62,222 nucleotides of DNA from Burkholderiales bacterium (GTDB lineage: Bacteria; Pseudomonadota; Gammaproteobacteria; Burkholderiales; Burkholderiaceae_C): NCBI GenBank assembly GCA_947372465.1, contig CANBTT010000013.1:1-62222 (forward strand), in the 5' to 3' direction. The position numbers were made by a program, and so were the translations under genes. The notes beneath the pieces were generated by a model. It was not told where the DNA came from. It made no database searches and was given only the letters and a program-made list of their open reading frames with translations. Positions 32,361 through 41,480 of the stretch are shown here, one piece after another. Position 1 is the stretch's first letter. Each line of letters opens with the position of its first letter.

Positions 32361-34146
32361 AAGACTCACGCCAATTTTGGCGGCTTTGTTGCTGCTTGTT
32401 TTGATTGCGGCGCCTTACATTGGCTTGCCCGCTCATGTGCAGTCTTTGCTGTATGTGATTTTCTTTTGGGTGTCGCTTGCCACCAGTTGGAACTTGTTGT
32501 CTGGATACTCAGGCTACTTCTCCTTTGGTCATGGTGCCTTTTTTGGTCTGGGCATGTACGGGATGGCGACATTTGCAACCAAGTTGAACATGTCCTTCTT
32601 TCCTGCAGTCTTCTTGTCTGGTGTGGTGGCGGCTCTCTTGGCCCTTGCCATTGGCGCATTGGTTTTTAGACTGAAATCAATCAGGGGCGAGTCCTTTGCC
32701 TTGATCACCCTTGCTGTGACTTTTGTTTTGGCGACCCTGATTGTCAACACACCGATTGATGGAGGTCCTGGCGTCTATCTCATGGGGGTGAATGTTCCCG
32801 CCATTGGGCCCACCGCTGCATCAAGCTTTTATTACTTGGGCCTTGGCATGGCCACTTTGTGCATTTTCAGTGCATATGTCTTGTTTTACTCCAAAATGGG
32901 ACTGGGCTTGTTGGCCATTCATGACGATGAAGATGTTGCAGAGGTCAATGGTGTACCCACTTTTGCCCTCAAAATGGCGGCCTTTGCTTTGTCTAGCTTT
33001 TTGGCAGGCATGATGGGCAGTATTCATGCGCTTTATGTCTCCTACGTCACAGTCAGTGAAACCTTCAACATCAATGTGCCATTGACCGTGGTCTTGATGA
33101 GCATTCTGGGCGGTGCCAGGCACTGGGCTGGCCCCACCTTGGGAGCCATTTTGATCACCTTGCTCTTGAACGCATTCACTGAAGGCAGCAGCGCTTTGGT
33201 GGGGCGCATGGCGATCGGTGTGATTTTGACCCTCTCTGTGTTGCTGATGCCCAATGGAATATGGGGCAGTTTGAGCGCAAGGTTTAGGCATCGAAAGGAC
33301 TCAGGGAACGTTGATGATTCAAGTCAACATGAGCGCCCTGCCCCAAGTGGGCAGGAGGTGTTGTCAGAGCGCACGGCTGAATTGGCTAAAAATGGACAGA
33401 CCCCCGTCAGTTCGAAAGTCATTTTGGAGGTCAAAGGTTTGACCAAACAGTTCTTCGCGATCAAGGCCTTGGGGGGTGTTGATTTGAAGCTCTACGAAGG
33501 TGAGATTTTAGGATTGCTCGGCCCGAATGGTTCAGGCAAATCTACTTTTATCAATGTGGTGACGGGGCACTTTGCACCAAGTTCAGGTCAGGTTCAATTG
33601 TTGGGTCGAGATGTGGCCCATTTGAGCGCTCATGAAATAAGAAAAGCGGGCATTTCCAGAACCTATCAAATACCTCGCCCATTCAATGGTTTGACTGTCT
33701 TACAAAATGTGGTGCTCTCAGCTCAATATGGTGGACAAGGGGGCAGTGAATCTGAGGCCAAGATCCAGGCCTTGCAGTGGCTTGAGTTCACGGGGCTCAA
33801 GGACAAAGCGGACGCTTTACCGGATGCACTGAACTTGCACCAAAGAAAATTTCTTGAGTTGGCAAGAGCACTGGCGGCTCGGCCACAAGTGCTCTTGCTC
33901 GATGAGGTCTTGTCAGGACTCACACCGTCGGAAATGGATTTGGCTGTGCAGACCATACGACTGATCAGGCAACGGGGGACATCCATTGTGTTTGTTGAGC
34001 ATGTGATGTCTGCCGTCATGGCCTTATCGGATCGATTGGTGGTTTTGGATCAGGGCTTGGTCATAGCAAGTGGCGCACCCAAAGAAGTGATGAATGACCC
34101 TGAGGTCGTTCGTGCGTACTTGGGCGACAAGATTGAGGGCGAATGA
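32353..34146 (+). CDS. fused LivM permease and LivG ATPase
   Basis: A 597-residue natural fusion. Residues 1-320 are a LivM permease with eight to ten membrane segments (NLLSGYSGYFSFGHGAFFGLG is the family block, MSILGGARHWAGP another). A polar linker (about 321-352) leads to a LivG ATPase: Walker A GPNGSGKST (residues 390-398), Walker B LLLDEVLSGL with Asp517 and Glu518, and the switch His in FVEHVM. The signature region reads ALNLHQRKFLELARAL instead of LSGGQ. It energises uptake through the inner membrane with LivF. The reading frame is continuous, so this is not a frameshift. It overlaps livH by 8 bp and livF by 4 bp. Confidence 0.92.
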   Translation: MTKRLTPILAALLLLVLIAAPYIGLPAHVQSLLYVIFFWVSLATSWNLLSGYSGYFSFGHGAFFGLGMYGMATFATKLNMSFFPAVFLSGVVAALLALAIGALVFRLKSIRGESFALITLAVTFVLATLIVNTPIDGGPGVYLMGVNVPAIGPTAASSFYYLGLGMATLCIFSAYVLFYSKMGLGLLAIHDDEDVAEVNGVPTFALKMAAFALSSFLAGMMGSIHALYVSYVTVSETFNINVPLTVVLMSILGGARHWAGPTLGAILITLLLNAFTEGSSALVGRMAIGVILTLSVLLMPNGIWGSLSARFRHRKDSGNVDDSSQHERPAPSGQEVLSERTAELAKNGQTPVSSKVILEVKGLTKQFFAIKALGGVDLKLYEGEILGLLGPNGSGKSTFINVVTGHFAPSSGQVQLLGRDVAHLSAHEIRKAGISRTYQIPRPFNGLTVLQNVVLSAQYGGQGGSESEAKIQALQWLEFTGLKDKADALPDALNLHQRKFLELARALAARPQVLLLDEVLSGLTPSEMDLAVQTIRLIRQRGTSIVFVEHVMSAVMALSDRLVVLDQGLVIASGAPKEVMNDPEVVRAYLGDKIEGE

Positions 34147-34853
34147 TCATGCTGAGTTTAAAAAATATTCAAGTCAATTACGGTGCGGCACCTGCACTTT
34201 GGGATATTTCGGTTGATATCGGTCAAAATGAATTGATCTCCGTGATTGGCCCCAATGGCGCAGGTAAAACCACATTGATCAACACGATCATGGGGCTCAA
34301 CCGAGTCAAGAATGGCCAAATTTTTTGGCACGGAGAGGACATCACAAGTTTGCCCTCACACCTGCTTTGCGAAAAGGGCATTGCGCTCGTGCCTGAGAGC
34401 CGTCGATTGTTTACCAGCATGACGGTGCTGGAGAATTTAGAGTTGGGTGCGATGCACACCAAGGCGAAAGCTCGTCGAGCGCAAACGCTTGAGTGGGTCT
34501 GTGAACTTTTCCCAGTGGTGAAACAAAAGCTCTCGCAAGCCTCCGGGACGCTTTCAGGTGGACAACAACAAATGGTCGCCATTGGCCGCGCCTTGATGGC
34601 TTTGCCGGAGTTGCTGCTGCTGGATGAACCTTCTTTGGGCTTGGCGCCATCGATTGTGACAGAGATGTTTCGTGTCATTCAAACCATCCACCGTGAAGGC
34701 AAGTCGGTGCTGTTGGTCGAACAAAATGTGAGCCGCGCCTTGTCTATTTCAAGTCGCACATATGTGCTCGAAAATGGGCACGTGGTGGCCCAAGGCGAAT
34801 CGACAGAACTGTCCAAACAAGACGATATTAAAAAAGCATATTTGGGCCTTTAA
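34143..34853 (+). CDS. LivF-type ABC transporter ATP-binding protein
   Basis: A 236-residue ATPase with all standard motifs: Walker A GPNGAGKTT, signature LSGGQQQMVAIGRAL, Walker B LLLDEPSLGLAP, and the switch region VLLVEQNVSRAL. The start is ATG 34143, overlapping the preceding stop as ATGA. It pairs with the LivG half of the fused protein. Unlike that half, its signature motif is canonical. Confidence 0.94.
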   Translation: MIMLSLKNIQVNYGAAPALWDISVDIGQNELISVIGPNGAGKTTLINTIMGLNRVKNGQIFWHGEDITSLPSHLLCEKGIALVPESRRLFTSMTVLENLELGAMHTKAKARRAQTLEWVCELFPVVKQKLSQASGTLSGGQQQMVAIGRALMALPELLLLDEPSLGLAPSIVTEMFRVIQTIHREGKSVLLVEQNVSRALSISSRTYVLENGHVVAQGESTELSKQDDIKKAYLGL

Positions 34854-34921
34854 GGTCTTTGAGCTTTGCAAAATTTTTTGCGTTAACCCTTTGGACCCCA
34901 CTATTTAAAGAGCACACATTC

Positions 34922-35911
34922 ATGCCTACACGTCCCTTGTCTATTTTTAACCTGTCCAAGCTGGCCTGGTTTTTTGCAAGCCTTGCCGTCTTGTCCACAA
35001 ATGCCCATGCAGACACTTATCCCAATAGAACCATCAAAATCGTGGTGCCATTTGCCGCCGGGGGGGGCGGAGATTTTGTGGCCAGGTCCTTTGTTGACAA
35101 GTTCTCTGAAGTGTTAAAGCAACCCGTTGTGATTGAGAACAAAGGGGGTGGAAACACGGTGGTCGGTACAGAGGTGGTGTCCAAAGCTGCACCTGACGGT
35201 TACACCATTGGTCTGGTGAGCACGTCCTTTTCAACCAATCCCACCTTGATGACTCAGATGCCTTATAGAACACCTGAAGACTTCACGCCCATCTCCTTGG
35301 TGATCACCTACCCCTTTGGTTTGGCTGCTAAATTGGGCCTGGATGCGAGCACGGTGCAAGAGATCATTGCCTATACCAAAAAGAACCCCTCTCGACTGAG
35401 CATTGCCACTTCTGGGGATGGGTCTGGCTCGCACCTGGCGGCCTTGATGTTTCAAGAAGCTTTGGGCTCAGATGTGGTCATGGTGACGTATAGGGGAGCA
35501 GGCCCCGCGATCAACGACGTCGCCGCCGGTCATGTTGATTTGCTCTTTACGGGGATGTCGCAAATCAAGCCCTTGGCGGATGCCAAGCGTCTTAAAATCA
35601 TTGCCAGCTCAGGCCTGAGCAGAATACAGTCTCAACCCCACATCAAAACCATTGCAGAGCAAGGGATCAAGGGGTTCAATGCCGTGGTTTGGTGGGGCAT
35701 GCTCGCGCCCCCTGGAACACCCAAAGAGATCGTGGACAAATTAAACGCAGCCCTGCGTGCCGCTTTGAATCAACCAGAAGTCTCCAAGCGCTTAGAGGTT
35801 GTGGATGGAGAAATAAGTCCTTCTACTCCGCAAGAGTTTGAACAAATGATCAAAATGGAAGTCGTCAAATGGAAAAAGCTCTTGAGTTCACACAAACCCA
35901 AGAGCGATTGA
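34922..35911 (+). CDS. Bug/TctC-family periplasmic binding receptor
   Basis: A 329-residue Bug receptor from ATG 34922, which begins a sensible signal peptide (KLAWFFASLAVLS, cleavage after NAHA). The frame extends back to 34859 without a start as good. Motifs are YPNRTIKIVVPFAAGGGGDFVAR, NKGGGNTVVGTEVVSK, APDGYTIGL, VTYRGAGPAINDVAAGH and WWGMLAPPGTPKEIVDKLN, in short blocks. It follows the ABC importer by 68 bp on the same strand, giving two different receptor types in one neighbourhood. Confidence 0.93.
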   Translation: MPTRPLSIFNLSKLAWFFASLAVLSTNAHADTYPNRTIKIVVPFAAGGGGDFVARSFVDKFSEVLKQPVVIENKGGGNTVVGTEVVSKAAPDGYTIGLVSTSFSTNPTLMTQMPYRTPEDFTPISLVITYPFGLAAKLGLDASTVQEIIAYTKKNPSRLSIATSGDGSGSHLAALMFQEALGSDVVMVTYRGAGPAINDVAAGHVDLLFTGMSQIKPLADAKRLKIIASSGLSRIQSQPHIKTIAEQGIKGFNAVVWWGMLAPPGTPKEIVDKLNAALRAALNQPEVSKRLEVVDGEISPSTPQEFEQMIKMEVVKWKKLLSSHKPKSD

Positions 35912-35975
35912 ATTTTCTTTTGCTGAGCCCACTGACCAGGCGCTTTAAAACGCGGTGGCTTTGAGGCAGGGGTCT

Positions 35976-38411
35976 CTAAGCGTGTGCGTTGGGCGGGCTT
36001 ATTTTTTTTACAATGTCTAAATAGGCAATGCCATTGATTTCATCGGTCTGACTCTGAATGGCATCCATCAATTGTGGCATGGGCAGTCTGTATTCTGGCA
36101 AGATGCCTTTGGTGAACAGTGCAATGATTCGTTGGCAACCGCTGGCAACGCCCAGGTGCATGAGACCTCCATCGGCCGTGATCAAGAGTTCGGTTTGCGA
36201 CAGGATGGTTTGACACTGCTGCAAGGAAATGGCATTGACCAGACTTTGAATCCTGATGTCTTGGCCAAATGTTTTACAAATGGCATCGCTGGTGATTTGT
36301 GCCTGCTCACCCGTGCCGAGCAATAAACAGCGCTCAAACCCTTGCATTTGAAGCTCCCTCAACAGCGCTGGCCACTGAAGGTAGATTCTGGAAGGGTCCT
36401 TGCCGCCAAGCACAATGATCAAAGGGTATTTTTCACTCGAAGGGCTTTGATGGGTGGCTGTTGCTGGAAACAGTTTTTGTCTCGCATGCTGATGAAAGGC
36501 TTCCTCTGACAGTGTCCACTTGAACAAGTCGCAAAGTCGTTGGGTTGCAAACTGACTCCTTGCAAAGTCTGGAACATCATAGTCCCCTTGAATACATACC
36601 CAGGGCAAGTGTTTGAAGTATTTGATCTTCTTGTACAAGGACCGGTGATGAATGCTTTGAACAACGACAAAGTCATATGGCTGAGTGTCCTGTTTTGTTG
36701 GGGTGCTGAAGATGCGTTTGAAATAGGGGTCCGCGGCAAAGAGCTCGACCAAGTGCTCAGGCGTCATCAAGTCCATCTCGATGCCATTCAATTTGAACAA
36801 ACCCCTAGGTGCCAGGTCCATGAGAGAGTCGCCAATTTGAGTTGTGCGCTGATAAATCCACAGCCCTCTGACCCATTGGGGATCGGCTTCCTGGCGAAGA
36901 AGGGGACTTTGTCGATGGAGCCAAAGATAGCAATTTTTCCTCAATTGCCGCCAACCTAGCTTGGTCAGACCTTCCGTTTTTGCGTAATTGTCCTCATTGC
37001 CCAAAACACGTTTGCTCAAGGGCTGTGTGATCACGCGTTGCCCAAGGCGCTCAATCCATGTCAATTGCTCAGCGTTCAAAAACGCGCTGGGTATCGAGCT
37101 GTTTGCTGCGACTTTGGGGCTCGCCAAGGCCAACATGCTGGCAAAGATCAGGATGAAAAATTCTCCAATGCCCGCGCCATAAAAGGGGCAGTTGAAAAGA
37201 CTTACCATGAGCACGATCACAAAGCAGTTGAGCATGACATCTTTGGCAGCGCCCTCAAGGCGCTTGGCGTCTTTGTGCAAAGCACGGTAAAAGCCAATGA
37301 TCAATGCCAGCCCAATCAGCCCAGCTTCCACCGTCCACAATAAAAATTGCTGATGAGGGTTTGTGGGGGCATTGGGTTCATTGCCCCCGTGCACCAGGTA
37401 CTCATGGCGCCAACTGCCCACTCCGTGCCCAACCCATGCAGACTCGGGGATGGATTTGATCGATTGTCGCCAATAATCTAGTCGATACCCTTGAGAGGTC
37501 GCATCATTGCCCTGGGCGTACAAAACGATGTCATTGAACGCTTCTAACACCTTTTGATTGAAGCGACTTGAGAGCAAGCTCAAGGCGAGGGCCATGATGA
37601 TCGGCAGCAGCCATACCCATGCCATGTGCTTGTTGTAGCGAACTTTTAAATGTTGATACAGCCCAAAGGTGATGGCCAAGAGCATGGCAATGAAGCCCGT
37701 TCGGCCGGTCATGATGAAAAAAACATTGAATGCGCCCAATGCGCAGATCAGGTAGAAAACCTCAATCCTAAGTTTTGGCCACAGCGTTTGTCTGAAACTC
37801 CAAACCATGACCACCATCAAAGTGGTCATGATGGGTTGCTCCAAGTGTCCATTGATCACCACCCCAAAATCTTTGGGATACAGGGGGTTGGAGAAGGGCA
37901 GGGGCAAGCCCAGCCACAAGAAGTAGGAGCCCACAACGATCGTGAGTTGACCCAGGACCATGGCGCGAAGGATCCACAGCACATCCTCTTTTGATCGGAT
38001 GCAATAAAGAATCAGGGGAATGAAGAGGATTCGGCTGTGCCGAACCAATGCCCGTGGCCATTCGCTGTCACCTGCCTGAGTCCAAAGCAAAGACAGCCCC
38101 ATCCACAGCACACAAAGCAAGACCATCCAAGGCGTCTCTAGGTTTTTAAAGTGCAGCTTGAGTGCTTGCCATCCCCTTTTGAGGAGCTTGCAGCGGTGTT
38201 GAGTCCATTGAGCGGGGTCTTGAACGCTTTGTGAAAAAGCATGCCAATCGCGGCGAACATACAAAACAAAGCCCAAAACGATCAAGAGCTTTGATATGGA
38301 GACCAATGCAACACCAAAACTGACCGAAAAACCAAGCGCACACAAACTCCAACGCATGTAGGTCGAAACCCAGGATGAGGCGTTAAAGGAGATCGTGGCT
38401 TTTGTCGTCAT
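35976..38411 (-). CDS. fusion of O-antigen ligase/polymerase domain with a GT9 glycosyltransferase domain
   Basis: An 811-residue two-domain protein. Residues about 10-435 are an O-antigen ligase (Wzy_C/WaaL-like) membrane domain with roughly ten hydrophobic segments, the FIMTGRTGFIAMLLAITFG helix and the periplasmic loop ending NAPTNPHQQFLLW. Residues about 440-505 are a polar linker. The rest (about 511-811) is a GT9 heptosyltransferase-like domain with IYQRTTQIGDSLMD at its start, IIVLGGKDPSR and LLITADGGLMHLGVASG. GT9 enzymes are cytoplasmic, so the C-terminal domain should face the cytoplasm. I know no standard protein with this order. The role is probably in LPS core or polysaccharide assembly. 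It stands alone, convergent with the Bug gene. Confidence 0.85.
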   Translation of the reverse strand: MTTKATISFNASSWVSTYMRWSLCALGFSVSFGVALVSISKLLIVLGFVLYVRRDWHAFSQSVQDPAQWTQHRCKLLKRGWQALKLHFKNLETPWMVLLCVLWMGLSLLWTQAGDSEWPRALVRHSRILFIPLILYCIRSKEDVLWILRAMVLGQLTIVVGSYFLWLGLPLPFSNPLYPKDFGVVINGHLEQPIMTTLMVVMVWSFRQTLWPKLRIEVFYLICALGAFNVFFIMTGRTGFIAMLLAITFGLYQHLKVRYNKHMAWVWLLPIIMALALSLLSSRFNQKVLEAFNDIVLYAQGNDATSQGYRLDYWRQSIKSIPESAWVGHGVGSWRHEYLVHGGNEPNAPTNPHQQFLLWTVEAGLIGLALIIGFYRALHKDAKRLEGAAKDVMLNCFVIVLMVSLFNCPFYGAGIGEFFILIFASMLALASPKVAANSSIPSAFLNAEQLTWIERLGQRVITQPLSKRVLGNEDNYAKTEGLTKLGWRQLRKNCYLWLHRQSPLLRQEADPQWVRGLWIYQRTTQIGDSLMDLAPRGLFKLNGIEMDLMTPEHLVELFAADPYFKRIFSTPTKQDTQPYDFVVVQSIHHRSLYKKIKYFKHLPWVCIQGDYDVPDFARSQFATQRLCDLFKWTLSEEAFHQHARQKLFPATATHQSPSSEKYPLIIVLGGKDPSRIYLQWPALLRELQMQGFERCLLLGTGEQAQITSDAICKTFGQDIRIQSLVNAISLQQCQTILSQTELLITADGGLMHLGVASGCQRIIALFTKGILPEYRLPMPQLMDAIQSQTDEINGIAYLDIVKKISPPNAHA

Positions 38412-38561
38412 CTGGTGGATAGGCCTTGCTACTGAGAAAGAGGGAGTCGCCTTGATGCTTTTAGATCGAATGTTTGTATTTTAAGAGTTGAGCCAAGTCG
38501 GTGGAGAGAAATGGATGGCGCTTTGGCTCATTTAACCCACATCGGGGACGTTTTTACGTCA

Positions 38562-40547
38562 TCAAGGGCTTGGCAGCTTTAAAAGGTCTTCCAGCGAATG
38601 GCTGATTTCCAGCCACTTTTCTTCAAGTTCTGATAAGTTTTTTTCGACCTCCTTGAGGGCTTTGCCACTTTTGGCGATCTCCATTGCGGCGTCCTTTGGG
38701 TTGGCGAGTGCGTCTTGCTGCGCATTGGATGCATTGGCCATGCTGTCAAGCAAAGCGTGCTTTTGGACCTCCAAGTGCTTGATGTTTGTCTCCAGGGCTG
38801 TGAGCTCTTTTTTTAGTGTTTGTTGTTGCAGTTGTTGTGATGATTTCTTTTGAGACTCGAGTTTTTTCTCTTGCCTAGACATGCCTTTCATATTGATTGG
38901 CGCTGGGCTGTGAGCGGGGGCATCTTGTTGGGCTTGAGCGTCTCTTAGTTTCTTGGACTCTTCGAGCAAGTATTTTTGATACTCGTCCATATCGCCCTTG
39001 AAGTCTGTGATGCCTGAGCGAGAAACGAGCCAAAACTCTTCACACACCGATCTCAACAATGCGCGGTCATGGCTCACCAAGAGCACCGTGCCCTCAAAGT
39101 CATTGATGGCCATGCCCAGTGCCTCTCGCGTCATCAAATCCAAGTGATTCGTTGGCTCATCAAGGAGCAATAAATTGGGCCTTTGCCAAACGATCATGGC
39201 CAGCACAAGTCTTGCTTTTTCTCCCCCGCTTAGGGTGCCAACGGCTTGGTTGACCATTTGATCGGCAAAGCGGAACGTGCCTAAAAAGTTTCTGATCTCT
39301 TGCTCTCGCCCTTGAACAGGTCCCTTTTTCGCCAACTCAACCATGTGCTCTAAAGGGCTTTGTTTCAGATCCAGAACATCAAGTTCTTGTTGCGCAAAGT
39401 AGCCGATCGACAAGCCTTTGCCCTCTGTGATTTCACCAGCAATCAAGGGAATGGCTTGGGCCAATGTTTTGACAAATGTGGATTTGCCTTGTCCGTTGGC
39501 ACCCAAGATGCCAATGCGTTGCCCACTGAGCACGGAGCGAGATACTTGGTCAAGGATCACAGTGGTTTGATCTTCAATTTTGTAACCAAAACTGCCTCCC
39601 TGAATGGCAACCATGGGGTTGGGCAAGTGAAGCGGATCTTTGAATGCAAAGGTGAAATCGGCCGCCGTCATCATCGGCGCAATTTTTTCCATGCGCTCGA
39701 GCGCTTTCACGCGACTTTGCGCTTGTTTGGCTTTGCTCGCCTTGGCTTTAAAGCGATCAATGAAGTGCTGCAGGTGGGATATTTTGTCTTGTTGCTTTTC
39801 AAACGCAGCTTGTTGCAAAACCAACTCTTGCGCTCGGAGTGTTTCAAAGCCCGAGTAATTCGCACCGTAGCGGGTAATTTGAGCATTCTCAATGTGCAGG
39901 GTGACTCGCGTGACCGCATCCAAAAACTCCCGGTCGTGGCTGATCATGATCAAAGTACCTGGGTAGCGTTGTAGCCAACTCTCAAGCCACACCAATGCAT
40001 CCAAATCCAAGTGATTGGTGGGTTCATCCAGGAGCATCAAGTCAGATGGACACATCAAGGCTCTGGCCAATTGAAGTCGCATGCGCCAGCCCCCGGAGAA
40101 GCTGTTGACGGGTTTGTCCAGATCTTGGCTTTTAAAGCCCAAGCCCAAGATCAAGGACTGTGCCCGTGACATGGCGTCGTGTGCGCCCGCATCGCTCAAG
40201 GCCATGTAGCTCTCAGCAATGGCCATGCCGTCGTCAAGAAGTTCGGCTGCTTTGAGCTGCTCTTGGGCTTGTACCAAGCGGGTGTCTGAGGCCAAAACGA
40301 ACTCACTGGCCGACTCTTCGCTCTCTGGCATGTGTTGCTCAACTTGGGAGAGCCTCCAGTGTGTTGGAAACTCAACGTCACCTCTCTCCTCTTGGAGTTG
40401 TCCATTTAAAAGTGCAAAGAGGGTTGACTTGCCAGCCCCATTTCGACCCACCAGACCGATTTTTTCACCCGGGTTGATCGTGACATTCACGCCTGACATC
40501 AAGGTGCGAACACCTCTTCTTAACTCAACGTCTCTTAATACAATCAT
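38562..40547 (-). CDS. ABC-F family ATPase (YheS/Uup type)
   Basis: A 661-residue ABC-F protein with two nucleotide-binding domains and no membrane segment. Domain 1: GRNGAGKST, signature FSGGWRMRLQLARAL, LLLDEPTNHLD. The linker (FIDRFKAKASKAKQAQSR) joins domain 2: GANGQGKST, LSGGEKARLVLAM, LLLDEPTNHLD. A charged coiled-coil tail follows (about 545-661, rich in K/E/Q). ABC-F proteins act on the ribosome, relieving stalled or problematic translation. The start at ATG 40547 is 67 bp past the prmB start-side neighbour's end; transcription runs in the same direction as prmB. Confidence 0.92.
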   Translation of the reverse strand: MIVLRDVELRRGVRTLMSGVNVTINPGEKIGLVGRNGAGKSTLFALLNGQLQEERGDVEFPTHWRLSQVEQHMPESEESASEFVLASDTRLVQAQEQLKAAELLDDGMAIAESYMALSDAGAHDAMSRAQSLILGLGFKSQDLDKPVNSFSGGWRMRLQLARALMCPSDLMLLDEPTNHLDLDALVWLESWLQRYPGTLIMISHDREFLDAVTRVTLHIENAQITRYGANYSGFETLRAQELVLQQAAFEKQQDKISHLQHFIDRFKAKASKAKQAQSRVKALERMEKIAPMMTAADFTFAFKDPLHLPNPMVAIQGGSFGYKIEDQTTVILDQVSRSVLSGQRIGILGANGQGKSTFVKTLAQAIPLIAGEITEGKGLSIGYFAQQELDVLDLKQSPLEHMVELAKKGPVQGREQEIRNFLGTFRFADQMVNQAVGTLSGGEKARLVLAMIVWQRPNLLLLDEPTNHLDLMTREALGMAINDFEGTVLLVSHDRALLRSVCEEFWLVSRSGITDFKGDMDEYQKYLLEESKKLRDAQAQQDAPAHSPAPINMKGMSRQEKKLESQKKSSQQLQQQTLKKELTALETNIKHLEVQKHALLDSMANASNAQQDALANPKDAAMEIAKSGKALKEVEKNLSELEEKWLEISHSLEDLLKLPSP

Positions 40548-40583
40548 GGCTCAATGTTCACTTAATGCACGAAGTGCGGTGGC

Positions 40584-41480
40584 TTAGGGGGTTTCAAAAT
40601 AATCTTTCAAGGCCTGCGCCGAAAGGGTGAGCACCTGATCGTCAGCCAACTGCGTGTCCAAGGTCATCCAAGGCAACTGGGGATAGAGTTTGGCAAGTGT
40701 TGGCAACTCATGCCCGACTTCGAGGACCAGGTGTCCTCGAGGTGTAAGGTGGTGATGCATCTGTGGCAAGACGTGTCGGATGAAATCCATGCCATCTGTG
40801 CCTGACGCCAGCGCCAAACCCGGCTCTCTTTGGTACTCAAGTGGCAAGTCTTTCATGCTCTGAAGCGGAACATAAGGGGGGTTGCACACGATCAAATCGT
40901 ACAGGTCCTTTGCGGCATGAAGTCCATCGCTTTGAATCAACTCAATGCGTTCGCTCAGATCGTGTTTGTGGACGTTGATCTTTGCGACTTCCAAAGCAGG
41001 CGCGGAAATGTCCAAGCCCTCGACCCAAGCGTTGGGCCAATAAAGGGCACACAAAACGGCCAAGCTGCCGTTTCCCGTGCACAAGTCCAAGACCCGATCG
41101 GGCTCAAAGCCCAAAACAAATTCAATGCTGCCACTGCACAAAACTTCTGCAATCAAGCTCCTGGGCACGATGGCTCTTTCATCAATGTAGAAAGGCACCC
41201 CTTGGAGCCATGCTTGCCTTGTCAGGTAGGCCAACGGTTTTCTACTTTGGATTCGCTCGTCGGTCAATTCAAGCACAGTTTGAATCTGCTCCTCACTGAG
41301 GGTTTGATACTCTGGATCTCCTGTGCTCAACGCCAATGCATCGCTATCAAGGGGCAAACCTAAACGCCAAAAAACCAACCAATGGGCTTCATCGTGGGTG
41401 TTGATCGTGCCGTGTCCGGTGTGCACCTGTGACCGATCCAAGAGCGCTTGGACATGCTCAATCAGAGCCAAAAGATTCAT
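40584..41480 (-). CDS. prmB: ribosomal protein L3 N5-glutamine methyltransferase
   Basis: A 298-residue PrmB. It methylates a glutamine of ribosomal protein uL3 using S-adenosylmethionine. The SAM-binding region is [14 protein letters not shown], and the family catalytic motif NPPYVP binds the glutamine side chain. The N-terminal part ([18 protein letters not shown]) is typical of PrmB rather than PrmC. The start at 41480 overlaps the stop of dapE by four bases, so it is translationally coupled to the lysine genes, a synteny common in Burkholderiales. Confidence 0.94.
   Translation of the reverse strand: MNLLALIEHVQALLDRSQVHTGHGTINTHDEAHWLVFWRLGLPLDSDALALSTGDPEYQTLSEEQIQTVLELTDERIQSRKPLAYLTRQAWLQGVPFYIDERAIVPRSLIAEVLCSGSIEFVLGFEPDRVLDLCTGNGSLAVLCALYWPNAWVEGLDISAPALEVAKINVHKHDLSERIELIQSDGLHAAKDLYDLIVCNPPYVPLQSMKDLPLEYQREPGLALASGTDGMDFIRHVLPQMHHHLTPRGHLVLEVGHELPTLAKLYPQLPWMTLDTQLADDQVLTLSAQALKDYFETP

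Noticed and set aside
32821..33291. Minus-strand open frame opposite the LivM part
   Set aside because: Low-complexity His/Gln-rich product antisense to a transmembrane coding region, as expected by chance.
32353..34146. Frameshift or missed stop joining livM and livG
   Set aside because: The linker is polar and in frame, and fused LivM-LivG genes are known in Burkholderiales.
35912..35975. Terminator between the Bug gene and the O-antigen-ligase fusion
   Set aside because: Only a short GCG/CGC pairing around an AT-rich loop; too weak to call.
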